Positions 51,333-60,045 of a stretch of DNA of 64,000 nucleotides are shown piece by piece; positions within the stretch are counted from its first letter, which is position 1, and the number at the start of each line of letters is the position of its first letter. Source of the DNA: Paenibacillus harenae (GTDB lineage: Bacteria > Bacillota > Bacilli > Paenibacillales > Paenibacillaceae); NCBI RefSeq assembly GCF_030812415.1, contig NZ_JAUSST010000001.1, forward strand, positions 620,001 to 684,000, read 5' to 3'. The position numbers and the translations under genes are program-made. The notes under the pieces were generated by a model. The model was not told where the DNA came from. It saw only the letters and a list, made by a program, of their open reading frames with translations, and ran no database searches.

Positions 51333-53402
51333 TTAACGAGTGAATGCCGCCGGTACGCCGCCGTCGATCGTCAGCATGCAGCCAGTCGTTTTGTCCGACT
51401 TGGAAGAAGCGAAGAAGGCGATTCCTTCCGCGATGTCGCGCGGATAGATGTTCACAAGCAATGTCGTACGTTTACGGTAATGCTCTTCCAGTTGATCCGG
51501 CTCGATGCCGTAAGCCGCAGCGCGCTCATTGCGCCAGCTTCCGTTCCAAATCGCCGAGCCTTGCAGAATAGCGTCAGGCAGGATCGTGTTGACACGAATG
51601 CCGAACTCGCCGCCTTCCGCCGCGATACAGCGTGCCAAATGCGCTTCCAATGCTTTAACCGAGCTGTACGCCGTAACGTTTTTGCCTGCGTATACCGAGT
51701 TTTTCGACCCGATGAATACCATGTTGCCGCCGATTGCCTGCTGCTTCATCAGCTTGAACGCTTCGCGGGCAACGAGGAAGTAACCCGTGCCAAGCACGTT
51801 CAAGTTCAAGTTCCATTCCTTGAGCGACGTTTCGTCGAACGGGCTGGACGTTGCAAGGCCCGCATTATTGACGATGATGTCAACGCCCCCGTAAGTGATT
51901 GCCGTTTCCGCATAGGCCGCAACGATTTGCTCCTCGCTCGTTACATCCATTTTAACCGCGATCGCGCGGTTCTCACCATACTTCGCGTTAATCTCGTCAG
52001 CCACTTTCTGAGCGCCTTCGAGGTTTAGGTCAGCCAAAACGACATGCGCTCCTTCGGACACCAAGCGACGTGCCGTTTCACTGCCGATACCGCCTGCTCC
52101 GCCTGTGATGAAGGCAATCTTGCGGGAGAACTCGGCTTCTGCAGGGGCAAGCGAGAGCTTGTAAAGCTCAAGCGGCCAGTACTCGACGTTGTACGATTCG
52201 TTCTCGCTCAGCGATACGAAGTCGCCAAGCGCGGTCGCGCCGCGCATAACGGCAATCGCACGATGGTAGAGAGCCCCGCTGACTTTGGACATTGCCCAGC
52301 TCTTGCCCGTATTGATCATGCCGATACCCGGAATCAGAATAACGCGAGGCGCTGCTTCGAACATGACGTCGCCTTCGTTTTTGTTGCGCTCGAAGTAGGC
52401 TTGGTATTGCTCCTTATAGGAAGCGATGCCTTCGATCAGCTTCGCTTTCAGTCCTTCAATATCGTCCGCGTTAGGCGTCCAGTCGATGAACAGCGGAACA
52501 ACCTTCGTATGAACGAGATGGTCCGGGCAAGCCGCGCCGACTTGGGACAGCTTCGGCGAAGCTTCGCCGCTTACGAATGCAAGCACGTCCGCTTCGTCGT
52601 CGTAGGACAAAATCATTTTCTTAGCGTCGCTTACCGCGCCGCGAATCGTTGGCATAACACTAGCCGCGACGCTGCGGCGAACTTCGGTTGCAAGCACATC
52701 ATGCTTCGCGCCGCCGAACAGCTTCACTTCGTTCACGCGTGCTTCGATGAACGCTTCCGCTTCGGAGACGATCTTGATCGTCTGCGCGTAGCACTCCTCG
52801 GACGTTTCGCCCCAAGTAACAAGTCCATGCTTCTCCATAAGCACGAGCTCGGCGTTCGGGTTGGCGAGCACGCCTTCCGCGATCATTTTCGACAGATTGA
52901 AGCCAGGACGCACGTAAGGCACCCATACGAAGCGGTCGCCGAAAATTTCCTTGGCAAGCTCCCTGCCGTTATCCGCGCAGCACAAGCTGATAATAGAATC
53001 CGGATGCGTATGATCGACATGTTTGAAAGGAAGGAATGCGTGCAGCAGCGTCTCGATCGACGCGCGCGGATGCTTGGAATCGATCATGCAATTAACGAGA
53101 TAAGCGACCATTTCCTCATCCGGCATCTCGGAGCGCTCGAACAACGGACGAATATCATCCATGCGAAGTCCTGTAAAATTACCTGCTTTCATCGTTGCAA
53201 GGTCAGAGCCGCTGCCCTTGACGTACATCACTTCCACATCGCGTCCGCGGAAGTCCTTAACGACCGTTTTCGTCGACGTATTGCCGCCGCCATAATTGCA
53301 TACGCGGCGATCCGCGCCGATAATGTTGGAGCGATAAACGAGCTGATCAAGTCCGCCTTCCAGCTTCGAAGCTGCTTTCGATTCCCATAAACTTTGTACC
53401 AT
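51333..53402 (-). CDS. rhaEW: Bifunctional rhamnulose-1-phosphate aldolase/L-lactaldehyde dehydrogenase
   Basis: 689 residues from the ATG at 53402 (GGAGG seven bases upstream). The N-terminal half (about 1-410) is a class II aldolase with HTHPDSIISLCC and LMEKHGLVTWG zinc ligands. The C-terminal half is a short-chain dehydrogenase with AFITGGAGGIGSETARRLV, NNAGLATSSPF and catalytic YSSVKALEAHLAR. It splits rhamnulose-1-phosphate and oxidises L-lactaldehyde to L-lactate (B. subtilis YuxG/RhaEW). It leads the rha operon. Confidence 0.95.
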   Translation of the reverse strand: MVQSLWESKAASKLEGGLDQLVYRSNIIGADRRVCNYGGGNTSTKTVVKDFRGRDVEVMYVKGSGSDLATMKAGNFTGLRMDDIRPLFERSEMPDEEMVAYLVNCMIDSKHPRASIETLLHAFLPFKHVDHTHPDSIISLCCADNGRELAKEIFGDRFVWVPYVRPGFNLSKMIAEGVLANPNAELVLMEKHGLVTWGETSEECYAQTIKIVSEAEAFIEARVNEVKLFGGAKHDVLATEVRRSVAASVMPTIRGAVSDAKKMILSYDDEADVLAFVSGEASPKLSQVGAACPDHLVHTKVVPLFIDWTPNADDIEGLKAKLIEGIASYKEQYQAYFERNKNEGDVMFEAAPRVILIPGIGMINTGKSWAMSKVSGALYHRAIAVMRGATALGDFVSLSENESYNVEYWPLELYKLSLAPAEAEFSRKIAFITGGAGGIGSETARRLVSEGAHVVLADLNLEGAQKVADEINAKYGENRAIAVKMDVTSEEQIVAAYAETAITYGGVDIIVNNAGLATSSPFDETSLKEWNLNLNVLGTGYFLVAREAFKLMKQQAIGGNMVFIGSKNSVYAGKNVTAYSSVKALEAHLARCIAAEGGEFGIRVNTILPDAILQGSAIWNGSWRNERAAAYGIEPDQLEEHYRKRTTLLVNIYPRDIAEGIAFFASSKSDKTTGCMLTIDGGVPAAFTR

Positions 53403-53455
53403 GGATATACCTCCGAATGATGTTTTGTTTTTGTTTGTTTTGATAATATCATATT

Positions 53456-53492
53456 TGTTTGTTTTTGAATATACTATTTTCAAACAAAAACA
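53456..53492 (-). promoter_or_regulatory. Inverted repeat upstream of rhaEW, probable DeoR operator
   Basis: TGTTTGTTTTTGAA (53456-53469) faces TTCAAACAAAAACA (53479-53492). The arms are imperfect mirror copies with extra AACAAAC half-sites closer to the ATG. It lies 54-90 bases upstream of the start, where a DeoR repressor would act. Confidence 0.5.
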
Positions 53493-53621
53493 GAAATGAA
53501 TTTCTGTTCGTTTAGGCCATAGTCACAGGCGAGAGCAAAGGCGAAGTTATTGCCAAAATCCAATATAGCCCCACAGAGCAACAAGGCTCTATGGCGAGTA
53601 AAATAAACATGAAAAAAGCCC

Positions 53622-53638
53622 CCGTCTATACAAGACGG
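53622..53638 (-). terminator. Terminator of mhqO-like gene
   Basis: CCGTCT and AGACGG close around five bases. On the minus strand GGGGGCTTTTTTC follows. Confidence 0.8.
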
Positions 53639-53657
53639 AGACTCTGCATACTTATTA

Positions 53658-54617
53658 TTATCGCCGGTCTTCTTCCAGCACTTTTACCTGAATCGGTTGC
53701 AGGTTTTGCTCGATCTGAGCGCGATGCTCTTCGAACCACTCAGGCAGCATGATTTTCTCGCCGAGTGCCTCAGGGGCTTCGTCGCGTGCGAAGCCTGGAG
53801 GATCCGTTGCAATCTCGAACAGGATACCCCCTTCTTCCCGGAAGTAGATCGCGTTGAAGTATTGACGGTCGACAATCGGCGTTGGGCGATAGCCGTTTGC
53901 TTCCACATGATTTCTCCAGAGCGCGTGCTCGGCATCGTCTTTCGCGCGCCAAGCGATATGGTGGACCGTACCGGCACCGCCGGCGCCATAATCCATCGGA
54001 GTCACATTGACATCGATTATGTTACCGATATCGCCATACGATTTGAACCGTGCATACGCGCCCTCTTGCCCGATTTTTTCTAGCCCCATGACCTGTTCCA
54101 ACAGCTGCGCGGTTTTATCCGGAGCTGTGCTGAAGAGCACGGCGCCGCCGAAGCCTTTGATCGCGTTGTCGACCGATACGCCTCCGAACGACCAAGTGCT
54201 TTTCACGCCTTCCGCGCGCTCTACGATTTCGATTTTCAGACCGTCGCGGTCTTCGAATCTAAGGTACGTCTCGCCGAAACGCTCCGTCCTCTCAAACGAA
54301 ACGCCGAACCCGGTTAGACGGTCCGACCAGAAGGACAAGCTGCCGACGGGCACCGCATAGGTCGTAAAGCCGACTTGACCGCCTCCGACACGTCCTTTGC
54401 GCGAATGCTCAGACGGGAAAAACGTAATGATCGTGCCAGGCCCGCCGGATTCATTGCCAAAGTACAGATGGTACACTTCCGGCGCATCGAAGTTGATCGT
54501 TTTTTTGACCAGACGAAGCCCGAGTATGCCCGAATAAAAATCTACCGTTTGTTGCGCGTTCCGTACGAAAGCCGTTACATGGTGGATACCTGCTGTTTGT
54601 TGATTGGTCATTGTCAT
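53658..54617 (-). CDS. mhqO: VOC-family ring-cleaving dioxygenase, MhqO-like
   Basis: 319 residues, two VOC units: GIHHVTAFVRNAQQTVDFYS (His ligand) and GTVHHIAWRAKDDAEHALW (His), with EIATDPPGF holding the Glu ligand. The arrangement matches MhqO/MhqE/LinE-type extradiol dioxygenases that detoxify quinones. An MhqR-like box lies before it. A GAGGAG ribosome site precedes two possible ATG starts, 54617 and 54611. Confidence 0.9.
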   Translation of the reverse strand: MTMTNQQTAGIHHVTAFVRNAQQTVDFYSGILGLRLVKKTINFDAPEVYHLYFGNESGGPGTIITFFPSEHSRKGRVGGGQVGFTTYAVPVGSLSFWSDRLTGFGVSFERTERFGETYLRFEDRDGLKIEIVERAEGVKSTWSFGGVSVDNAIKGFGGAVLFSTAPDKTAQLLEQVMGLEKIGQEGAYARFKSYGDIGNIIDVNVTPMDYGAGGAGTVHHIAWRAKDDAEHALWRNHVEANGYRPTPIVDRQYFNAIYFREEGGILFEIATDPPGFARDEAPEALGEKIMLPEWFEEHRAQIEQNLQPIQVKVLEEDRR

Positions 54618-54668
54618 CCATCTCCTCGGTTTATATTATTATTAGCTTATTATTGATGCTTTTTGCAT

Positions 54669-54686
54669 TGTCTTAAAATTAAGATA
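54669..54686. promoter_or_regulatory. MhqR-like operator before mhqO
   Basis: On the minus strand TATCTTAATTTTAAGACA, inverted arms TATCTT and AAGACA. It resembles the box before mhqR at 55213-55230 and the known MhqR consensus (ATCT...AGAT). Confidence 0.65.
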
Positions 54687-54731
54687 TTACTTAGAAAGAA
54701 AAGCAGCCATCTTTGCGAGTAAAAGAAATGA

Positions 54732-55175
54732 CTACTTGAATCCATCCTGCGCGTACTTCCCTAGTTTCTTCAGTAATTGGCTCGCGAGCTTCTTCTCTTC
54801 AGCTGTCAGCCCCGCGGATGCTTGCTCGATGACCTTCGTATGCTGAGGAAAAACTTCATCAATAAACTGTCGGCCCGCTTCCGTTATTTCAGCGAGTATG
54901 AGCCTGCGGTCTCTCGCCGAAGTATTTCGCTTAACGAACTGCTTCTTCTCCAGCTTGTCGACCACGTACGTGATATTGCCGCTGCTCATCAACACCTTGG
55001 TGCCGATCTGCTGAATGGGCTGAGCACCTTTGTGATAAAGCAGTTCCAGAACGCCGAACTCCGTCCGGTTCAAACCGTTCTTGCGAATATCTCGATCGGC
55101 GTGGGCGTTCATCCACTCGCTCGCTCTGGAAAGCGCAATGTAGAGGTCAAGAGAATCGTTTCTTGGCTCGCTCAT
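54732..55175 (-). CDS. mhqR: MarR-family regulator, MhqR-like
   Basis: 147 residues from the ATG at 55175 (AGAGGTGAG upstream). The wing is TEFGVLELLYHKGAQPIQQI and NITYVVDKLEKKQFVKRNTS. Family members repress quinone-stress genes and respond to methylhydroquinone and catechols. It lies 115 bases before mhqO on the same strand and carries a perfect-like box in its own promoter. Confidence 0.85.
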   Translation of the reverse strand: MSEPRNDSLDLYIALSRASEWMNAHADRDIRKNGLNRTEFGVLELLYHKGAQPIQQIGTKVLMSSGNITYVVDKLEKKQFVKRNTSARDRRLILAEITEAGRQFIDEVFPQHTKVIEQASAGLTAEEKKLASQLLKKLGKYAQDGFK

Positions 55176-55212
55176 CGTACTCACCTCTCTGTATTGAAAT
55201 CTCAATTTCATT

Positions 55213-55230
55213 TATCTTGATTTAAAGATA
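55213..55230. promoter_or_regulatory. MhqR-like operator before mhqR
   Basis: On the minus strand TATCTTTAAATCAAGATA, an inverted repeat with arms TATCTT and AAGATA. It lies 38 bases before the mhqR start. Confidence 0.7.
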
Positions 55231-55309
55231 CTCCAATTTGATGTAATTGTCAACAGGGTCTTTCGATTATTTTTTCCTAATTCTATACGAATGAAACAAA
55301 ACGCCCCCA

Positions 55310-56221
55310 TCAACAGCGGAGCGTCACTTCAATATCCTGATTGTAATTGCCGAAGCCTTTGCCGAACAGCGTTACGCCGCCGCAGTTTTTGGCCGTTTCG
55401 CTGCAGGATATCCGGAACAATATTTCTTTGTCATAAGCGAGAGCAAGCTGATCGATGGTCACGTTCGACACCTGCACCCCGTCAATGTATGAACCCTGTT
55501 TATTGATGCGAATCGTCTTCATGAGGCCATGCTGAATATTTTTGCGCCACCACTCTGGTGTATACAACCCTCTCGAATTGCCGAAGTCGCCCGGATACGT
55601 CCACGTTCCGATTCCATTGCCATTGATCGTAAAATAAATATCCGACGGCAGATGGTTCACCGTACACGGCGTCTCCGAGCAAATCTCCATCGCGATCTCC
55701 AGTGATTCGGGCGTCTCGTTATTGACCATATAATTAGGAATGCGATATTCGACGTAACCCGATCCGAACCATATCACTTTAGCCTGAACATGCTCAGGGT
55801 CGGCAAAATAACGCGGGTCGTCGCACATGCCGATCATTTGCGTATCGGAGGCAAGCCCGCATGTCGGCTTTATTTGATAAGAGGAATAATGGCCGACCGG
55901 AAGCGAAACGAAGTAACGGTTCGACAGGATGGGCTGGGGCTGGGCTGGCGCTCCTTGGAACAGCAGCATCGCGTGCGTAAGCTGCAAATAACAGATCTTC
56001 TGCATCCCCCGCTTGCCCGCTGTCGTCTCGCAGCGAACAATGCCTGCCTCCTCGAGCATATGAATATGTCTCGTTACGATAGGAGACTTTATGTCTAGCG
56101 CTTCCGACAAGCTCTTAATATTCATGGGCTGCACGCCAAGCAACTCGATCATTTTAACTCGCGTATGTGAAGAAAAGCATTCAAGAAACTTCATATTTCG
56201 GCTGCTTACCTCTATTTCCAT
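55310..56221 (-). CDS. ArsR-type HTH regulator with large C-terminal beta domain
   Basis: 303 residues. N-terminal HTH (about 10-75): FLECFSSHTRVKMIELLGVQ, NIKSLSEALDIKSPIVTRHI. The remaining 220 residues are beta-rich (SDIYFTINGNGIGTWTYPGD, GSYIDGVQVSNVTIDQLAL) with a carbohydrate-binding look and six or more cysteines. It diverges from the alcohol dehydrogenase gene. A palindrome sits in its own promoter and a related inverted repeat in the target leader. The effector is unknown. Confidence 0.8.
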   Translation of the reverse strand: MEIEVSSRNMKFLECFSSHTRVKMIELLGVQPMNIKSLSEALDIKSPIVTRHIHMLEEAGIVRCETTAGKRGMQKICYLQLTHAMLLFQGAPAQPQPILSNRYFVSLPVGHYSSYQIKPTCGLASDTQMIGMCDDPRYFADPEHVQAKVIWFGSGYVEYRIPNYMVNNETPESLEIAMEICSETPCTVNHLPSDIYFTINGNGIGTWTYPGDFGNSRGLYTPEWWRKNIQHGLMKTIRINKQGSYIDGVQVSNVTIDQLALAYDKEILFRISCSETAKNCGGVTLFGKGFGNYNQDIEVTLRC

Positions 56222-56271
56222 AGCCGTTGAACCCCTTTATCGTTATCTATAATAGGCAGTATTCGGCTCTC

Positions 56272-56300
56272 ATTATATAACTTTAAAGTTACCGTATCAA
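56272..56300 (-). promoter_or_regulatory. Promoter of the ArsR-type gene with internal palindrome
   Basis: On the minus strand TTGATA and TATAAT are 17 bases apart. The spacer holds TAACTTTAAAGTTA (56278-56291), a perfect palindrome. Repressor binding here would block its own transcription. Confidence 0.7.
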
Positions 56301-56318
56301 TAGCGACTTTCGGCTCGC

Positions 56319-56384
56319 TTGACAGTAATCAGCCCGCTATACTAGAATAAACGGCGTATACATAACTTATTTGATAATAAGTTA
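56319..56384 (+). promoter_or_regulatory. Alcohol dehydrogenase promoter and downstream operator
   Basis: TTGACA (56319-56324) and TAGAAT (56343-56348) are 18 bases apart. Downstream, TAACTTATT (56363-56371) and AATAAGTTA (56376-56384) are inverted arms around TGAT, sharing TAACTT with the palindrome at 56278. Another half-site TAAGTTATC follows at 56390. Confidence 0.72.
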
Positions 56385-56421
56385 CCTTGTAAGTTATCTA
56401 ATAGCCTAATGGAGGTAAACC

Positions 56422-57588
56422 ATGAACGCATTTCAATTTTATAATCCGACAAGCATCGTTTTCGGAGAAGGAACGGCAGATCGAGTTGGCGAATTAACGG
56501 CCCGTTACGGCAAAAACGTCCTGTTCGTCTACGGATCAGGCAGTATTAAGAAGACCGGCCTGCATGCCCGGACGTTAAGCCGTTTGGCGGAAGCTGGCAT
56601 TACGGTACACGAACTGCCGAATATCGAACCAAACCCGCGCCTTACGACGGTGAACAAAGGCATCGCCCTCTGCCGCGAGCACGGCATCGACTTCATTCTT
56701 GCCGTTGGCGGCGGCAGCGTAATAGACGCTTCCAAAGCGATCGCTGCAGGCACCCTGTACGAAGGCGACGTTTGGGACTTCTATTCGCGCAAAGCAGTCG
56801 TGCAGCAAGCGCTTCCGATTGGCACTATTCTTACTCTGGCCGCTACGGGCTCGGAGATGAACGGCGGCACGGTCGTAACCAATTGGGAGGAAAACCAGAA
56901 GCAATCGTTCGTCAGCCCTCATACATATCCGGTGTTCTCCATACTCGATCCTACGCTGACGTATACCGTACCGCGGAACCATACGGTGTACGGATCGGTC
57001 GATATTATGTCGCATGTTTTCGAGCAATATTTCAGCTTGACTCCTAATACACCGCTCCAAGAGCGCTTCTGCGAATCGATTCTTCAGACGGTCATCGAAA
57101 ACGTAGAAATCGCGATTGCGAAACCCGATGACGCGGCTGCCCGCGCGAACTTGATGTGGTGCGGCACGATGGCGCTTAACGGCGGCCAGATCAGCGTCGG
57201 CATGGAGAATGATTGGGCTTCGCACGGCATCGAGCATGAAGTGAGCGCGATCTACGACATTCCGCATGGCGCGGGCCTTGCGGTTCTTTTCCCTAACTGG
57301 ATGAAGTACGTATATAAGCAGCGCGTCGATCGCTTCGTTCAATTCGCTCAGCGCGTCTGGGGCATATCGGGCGAAGGCATGTCTGACGATGAGATTGCGC
57401 TTACGGGCATTCAGGCTACACGCGACTTCTTCACGCGGATCGGAGCGGAGTCGAGACTTGCGGACTTCGGGATCGGCGAAGAGAATCTCGACCGCATGGC
57501 AGAGGAAGCCGTCAAATACGGCAACATCGGTTCGTTCAAACCGCTTGGCAAAGACGACGTACATGCTATTTTGACATTGTCGCTTTAA
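56422..57588 (+). CDS. Iron-containing alcohol dehydrogenase, BdhA/YugJ-like
   Basis: 388 residues. NAD(P) region: ILAVGGGSVIDASKAIAAG. Metal ligands: MSHVFEQYFS, DWASHGIEHEVSA, YDIPHGAGLAVLFP. It reduces aldehydes such as butyraldehyde. TGGAGG stands before the ATG. It is followed 57 bases later by an aldo/keto reductase, so both may remove toxic aldehydes. Confidence 0.93.
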   Translation: MNAFQFYNPTSIVFGEGTADRVGELTARYGKNVLFVYGSGSIKKTGLHARTLSRLAEAGITVHELPNIEPNPRLTTVNKGIALCREHGIDFILAVGGGSVIDASKAIAAGTLYEGDVWDFYSRKAVVQQALPIGTILTLAATGSEMNGGTVVTNWEENQKQSFVSPHTYPVFSILDPTLTYTVPRNHTVYGSVDIMSHVFEQYFSLTPNTPLQERFCESILQTVIENVEIAIAKPDDAAARANLMWCGTMALNGGQISVGMENDWASHGIEHEVSAIYDIPHGAGLAVLFPNWMKYVYKQRVDRFVQFAQRVWGISGEGMSDDEIALTGIQATRDFFTRIGAESRLADFGIGEENLDRMAEEAVKYGNIGSFKPLGKDDVHAILTLSL

Positions 57589-57645
57589 TCCAACTCATTC
57601 TATTTTTTGAGCAAACCCATATTCTAAATTCGGGAGGACATACAA

Positions 57646-58473
57646 ATGTCGCAACCATTTACGGAATCAACCGTTCTTAGCAACGGCGTGAAGATGCCAT
57701 GGCTTGGCCTTGGCGTATGGAAAGTAAAGGACGACGGCGAGGTAGAGAGAACGGTCGCTTCGGCGCTGGAGCTCGGTTATAGAAGCATCGACACCGCAGC
57801 CGCCTATAACAATGAAGAAGGCGTTGGCGCAGCGATCCGCAACAGCGGTTTAGCACGCGACGAGATTTTCGTAACGACGAAAATTTGGAACGCTAACCAA
57901 GGTTATGACAAGACGTTGGCCGCTTTCGAAGAAAGCCGTCGCAAGCTAGGACTTGATGTAATCGATTTGCTGCTTATTCACTGGCCGGTCAAAGGCAAAT
58001 ATACGGAAACATGGCGCGCGCTTGAGAATCTGTACAAGGATGGCGCGGTACGCGCAATCGGCGTCAGCAACTTCCAAATTCATCATTTGAAGGACATCGA
58101 AGCTTCCGGCGAAATCAAGCCAATGGTCAACCAAGTCGAATACCACCCGCTGCTTAGCCAAACTGAGCTTCGCGCGTATTGCGAAAGCAACGGCATCCAG
58201 CTTGAGGCTTGGAGCCCGCTGATGCAAGGCAATCTGGATCAGAGCGCGCTTGCCGACATCGGCGCGAAGTACGGCAAATCGGCGGCACAAATCGTGCTTC
58301 GCTGGGATCTTCAGAACAAAGTCGTTACGATTCCGAAATCGACGAACCCGGCGCGCATGCAAGAGAACGCCGCTATCTTCGACTTCGAGCTAACCGCTGA
58401 CGATATGGCCCAAATCGACGGCTTGAACCGCAACCAGCGCTTCGGACCGGATCCGGATAACTTTAAATTCTAA
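57646..58473 (+). CDS. Aldo/keto reductase, YvgN-like
   Basis: 275 residues. Catalytic set: Asp and Tyr in [13 protein letters not shown], Lys in VTTKIWNAN, His in [15 protein letters not shown]-binding [20 protein letters not shown] is at the end. Bacillales homologues reduce methylglyoxal and other aldehydes. GGGAGG lies upstream. Ends at a strong terminator region. Confidence 0.94.
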   Translation: MSQPFTESTVLSNGVKMPWLGLGVWKVKDDGEVERTVASALELGYRSIDTAAAYNNEEGVGAAIRNSGLARDEIFVTTKIWNANQGYDKTLAAFEESRRKLGLDVIDLLLIHWPVKGKYTETWRALENLYKDGAVRAIGVSNFQIHHLKDIEASGEIKPMVNQVEYHPLLSQTELRAYCESNGIQLEAWSPLMQGNLDQSALADIGAKYGKSAAQIVLRWDLQNKVVTIPKSTNPARMQENAAIFDFELTADDMAQIDGLNRNQRFGPDPDNFKF

Positions 58474-58566
58474 GTTTTTATTTACAGGATGAACGCCAAG
58501 GCGTTAAGCAGCTTAGGCGTCTTCGTCATTAGGCTATTCAAAGCCGGGCAAAATGCTATAGAAGAA

Positions 58567-58615
58567 AATAGAAGAAGAACGGTCACCAGGGGTGCGCAAC
58601 CGTTCTTCTTCTATT
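58567..58615. terminator. 17-bp bidirectional terminator
   Basis: AATAGAAGAAGAACGGT (58567-58583) pairs with ACCGTTCTTCTTCTATT (58599-58615) around 15 bases. It separates the convergent reductase and HTH-LamG-VOC genes. Confidence 0.88.
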
Positions 58616-58623
58616 AATTTCGA

Positions 58624-59886
58624 TTATCGCTTATGCTTGATAAGAATCAAGTTATTGCCGAACGGATCCATCAGGTCAAGGAAGTAAGCGAAGCCTTCAT
58701 CCCGCACCGGACCAGCCTTACCGCCAGCCGCCTCCAGCCGATGTCTCAATTTCTCCAAATCCAACTTGGTCCTATAAAATACCGGCGATACGCGCCATCC
58801 GTGATCTGCATCGTCATCGCCGCCGGACATAACAAGGTCAGGCCCTTTGTATAAGCTTAATATATAGAAGTTCTCATCGGGACCGCCTGCATGCTTCTTG
58901 AATCCAAAGTTGTCGATATACCAAGCCGCTGCCTCATGTATAACTTTGCGGGCGACGATCATCTGGACATCTTCCAAGTACTCCAGAACACGGTCCCCAT
59001 CTCTCTCGTCCTCCGGCAGATCCGGCGTCTCTGCAGGTTCCCAGCCGTTTTCTAGAAATAGTCCGCTCACTTCGTCAGGTGTTAAAGGCCTATCGTAGAT
59101 GCGAATGTCGTCGATCTTGCCTTGGAAAAAGAAATAAGGCTCGTCGGTCGATTTTCTTCCGATATACAGAGGCTCTTCCCCATCCGGCTTCAGCCTTCCC
59201 CTCTCTTCGCTGACGAGCAGACCGTTTCGGTACATTCTGTATTGATTGCCGTCATACGTAACCGCAAGATGATACCAATAGTTGCGATGAATCGGACCTT
59301 CCGCATACGGCTCGGGATAGGACATAAATCGGTGAAAAGTAATGCTCGCTTCGAGCGTACTTAGCTGGAATACGCGTCGCGCATGGTGGCCATCCTGCGA
59401 AACGATCGCGCTATGCCAACCTTCGAACCTTGTGCCTGATCCGAAGTTGCACCATACCGAAAGCGAGAAGCCTTCTTCGTTCAAGAGAGGCGCCTTCTCG
59501 ACGACGATATAATCGTCCTGGCCGTCGAACGAATAGGCGTTATTCGGTCTTCCGAACCGATCCTCGCATAACGCCGCTCCGATCACGGTGCCATGCCGCT
59601 CCTGTCCGCTGCTGTCTTTGGCGTCGCCTTGGAACAAATACTCCGCAATCAAACCCTTACGCAAATCCGCGTTCCGCAGACTCCGTCCAAACAAATCGTC
59701 CAGCGATACGCGGAACACGTCGGATAGCCGGGGCAGCAGCGATATATCAGGACAAGATTGTCCGTTTTCCCATTTGCTGACCGCCTGATACGTAACGCCT
59801 AGCCGCAAGGCCAGCTGTTCTTGAGTCAAACCGCTTTGTTTGCGCAGCTTGCCGATACGTTCGCTTATGTTTTTGGAATAATCCAT
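58624..59886 (-). CDS. HTH-LamG-VOC fusion protein
   Basis: 420 residues from the ATG at 59886 (GGAGAGGG upstream). Residues 8-65: Xre-type HTH (IGKLRKQSGLTQEQLALRLG, QAVSKWENGQSCPD). Residues 80-280: LamG/concanavalin-like domain (NNAYSFDGQDDYIVVEKAP, WYHLAVTYDGNQYRMYRNGL, FQGKIDDIRIYDRPLTPDE). Residues 305-420: VOC (glyoxalase/bleomycin-resistance) domain (AAWYIDNFGFKKHAGGPDEN, DPFGNNLILIKHKR). A DNA-binding part joined to a laminin-G domain and a VOC enzyme or sensor domain is rare. It may be a cytosolic sugar- or metabolite-sensing regulator. Confidence 0.85.
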   Translation of the reverse strand: MDYSKNISERIGKLRKQSGLTQEQLALRLGVTYQAVSKWENGQSCPDISLLPRLSDVFRVSLDDLFGRSLRNADLRKGLIAEYLFQGDAKDSSGQERHGTVIGAALCEDRFGRPNNAYSFDGQDDYIVVEKAPLLNEEGFSLSVWCNFGSGTRFEGWHSAIVSQDGHHARRVFQLSTLEASITFHRFMSYPEPYAEGPIHRNYWYHLAVTYDGNQYRMYRNGLLVSEERGRLKPDGEEPLYIGRKSTDEPYFFFQGKIDDIRIYDRPLTPDEVSGLFLENGWEPAETPDLPEDERDGDRVLEYLEDVQMIVARKVIHEAAAWYIDNFGFKKHAGGPDENFYILSLYKGPDLVMSGGDDDADHGWRVSPVFYRTKLDLEKLRHRLEAAGGKAGPVRDEGFAYFLDLMDPFGNNLILIKHKR

Positions 59887-60045
59887 GTGCATCCCTCTCC
59901 ATCGGTTATCGAATGATTAACTGACTTCATTGTAAAGGATACTTCCATAATGAGGTATCGATTATTAGTAGAGCCCCGCAGCGCTATTTCTCAACCATAG
60001 GTTGAATGTGCGCCCGTTGGCTCCTCTTCTTATCCGTTCATGCTC

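Noticed and set aside
52044..53390. Long plus-strand open frame opposite rhaEW
   Set aside because: Antisense shadow of a well-conserved enzyme; no start signal and no recognisable domain.
56575..57564. Long minus-strand open frame opposite the alcohol dehydrogenase
   Set aside because: Antisense shadow; the plus-strand enzyme is certain.
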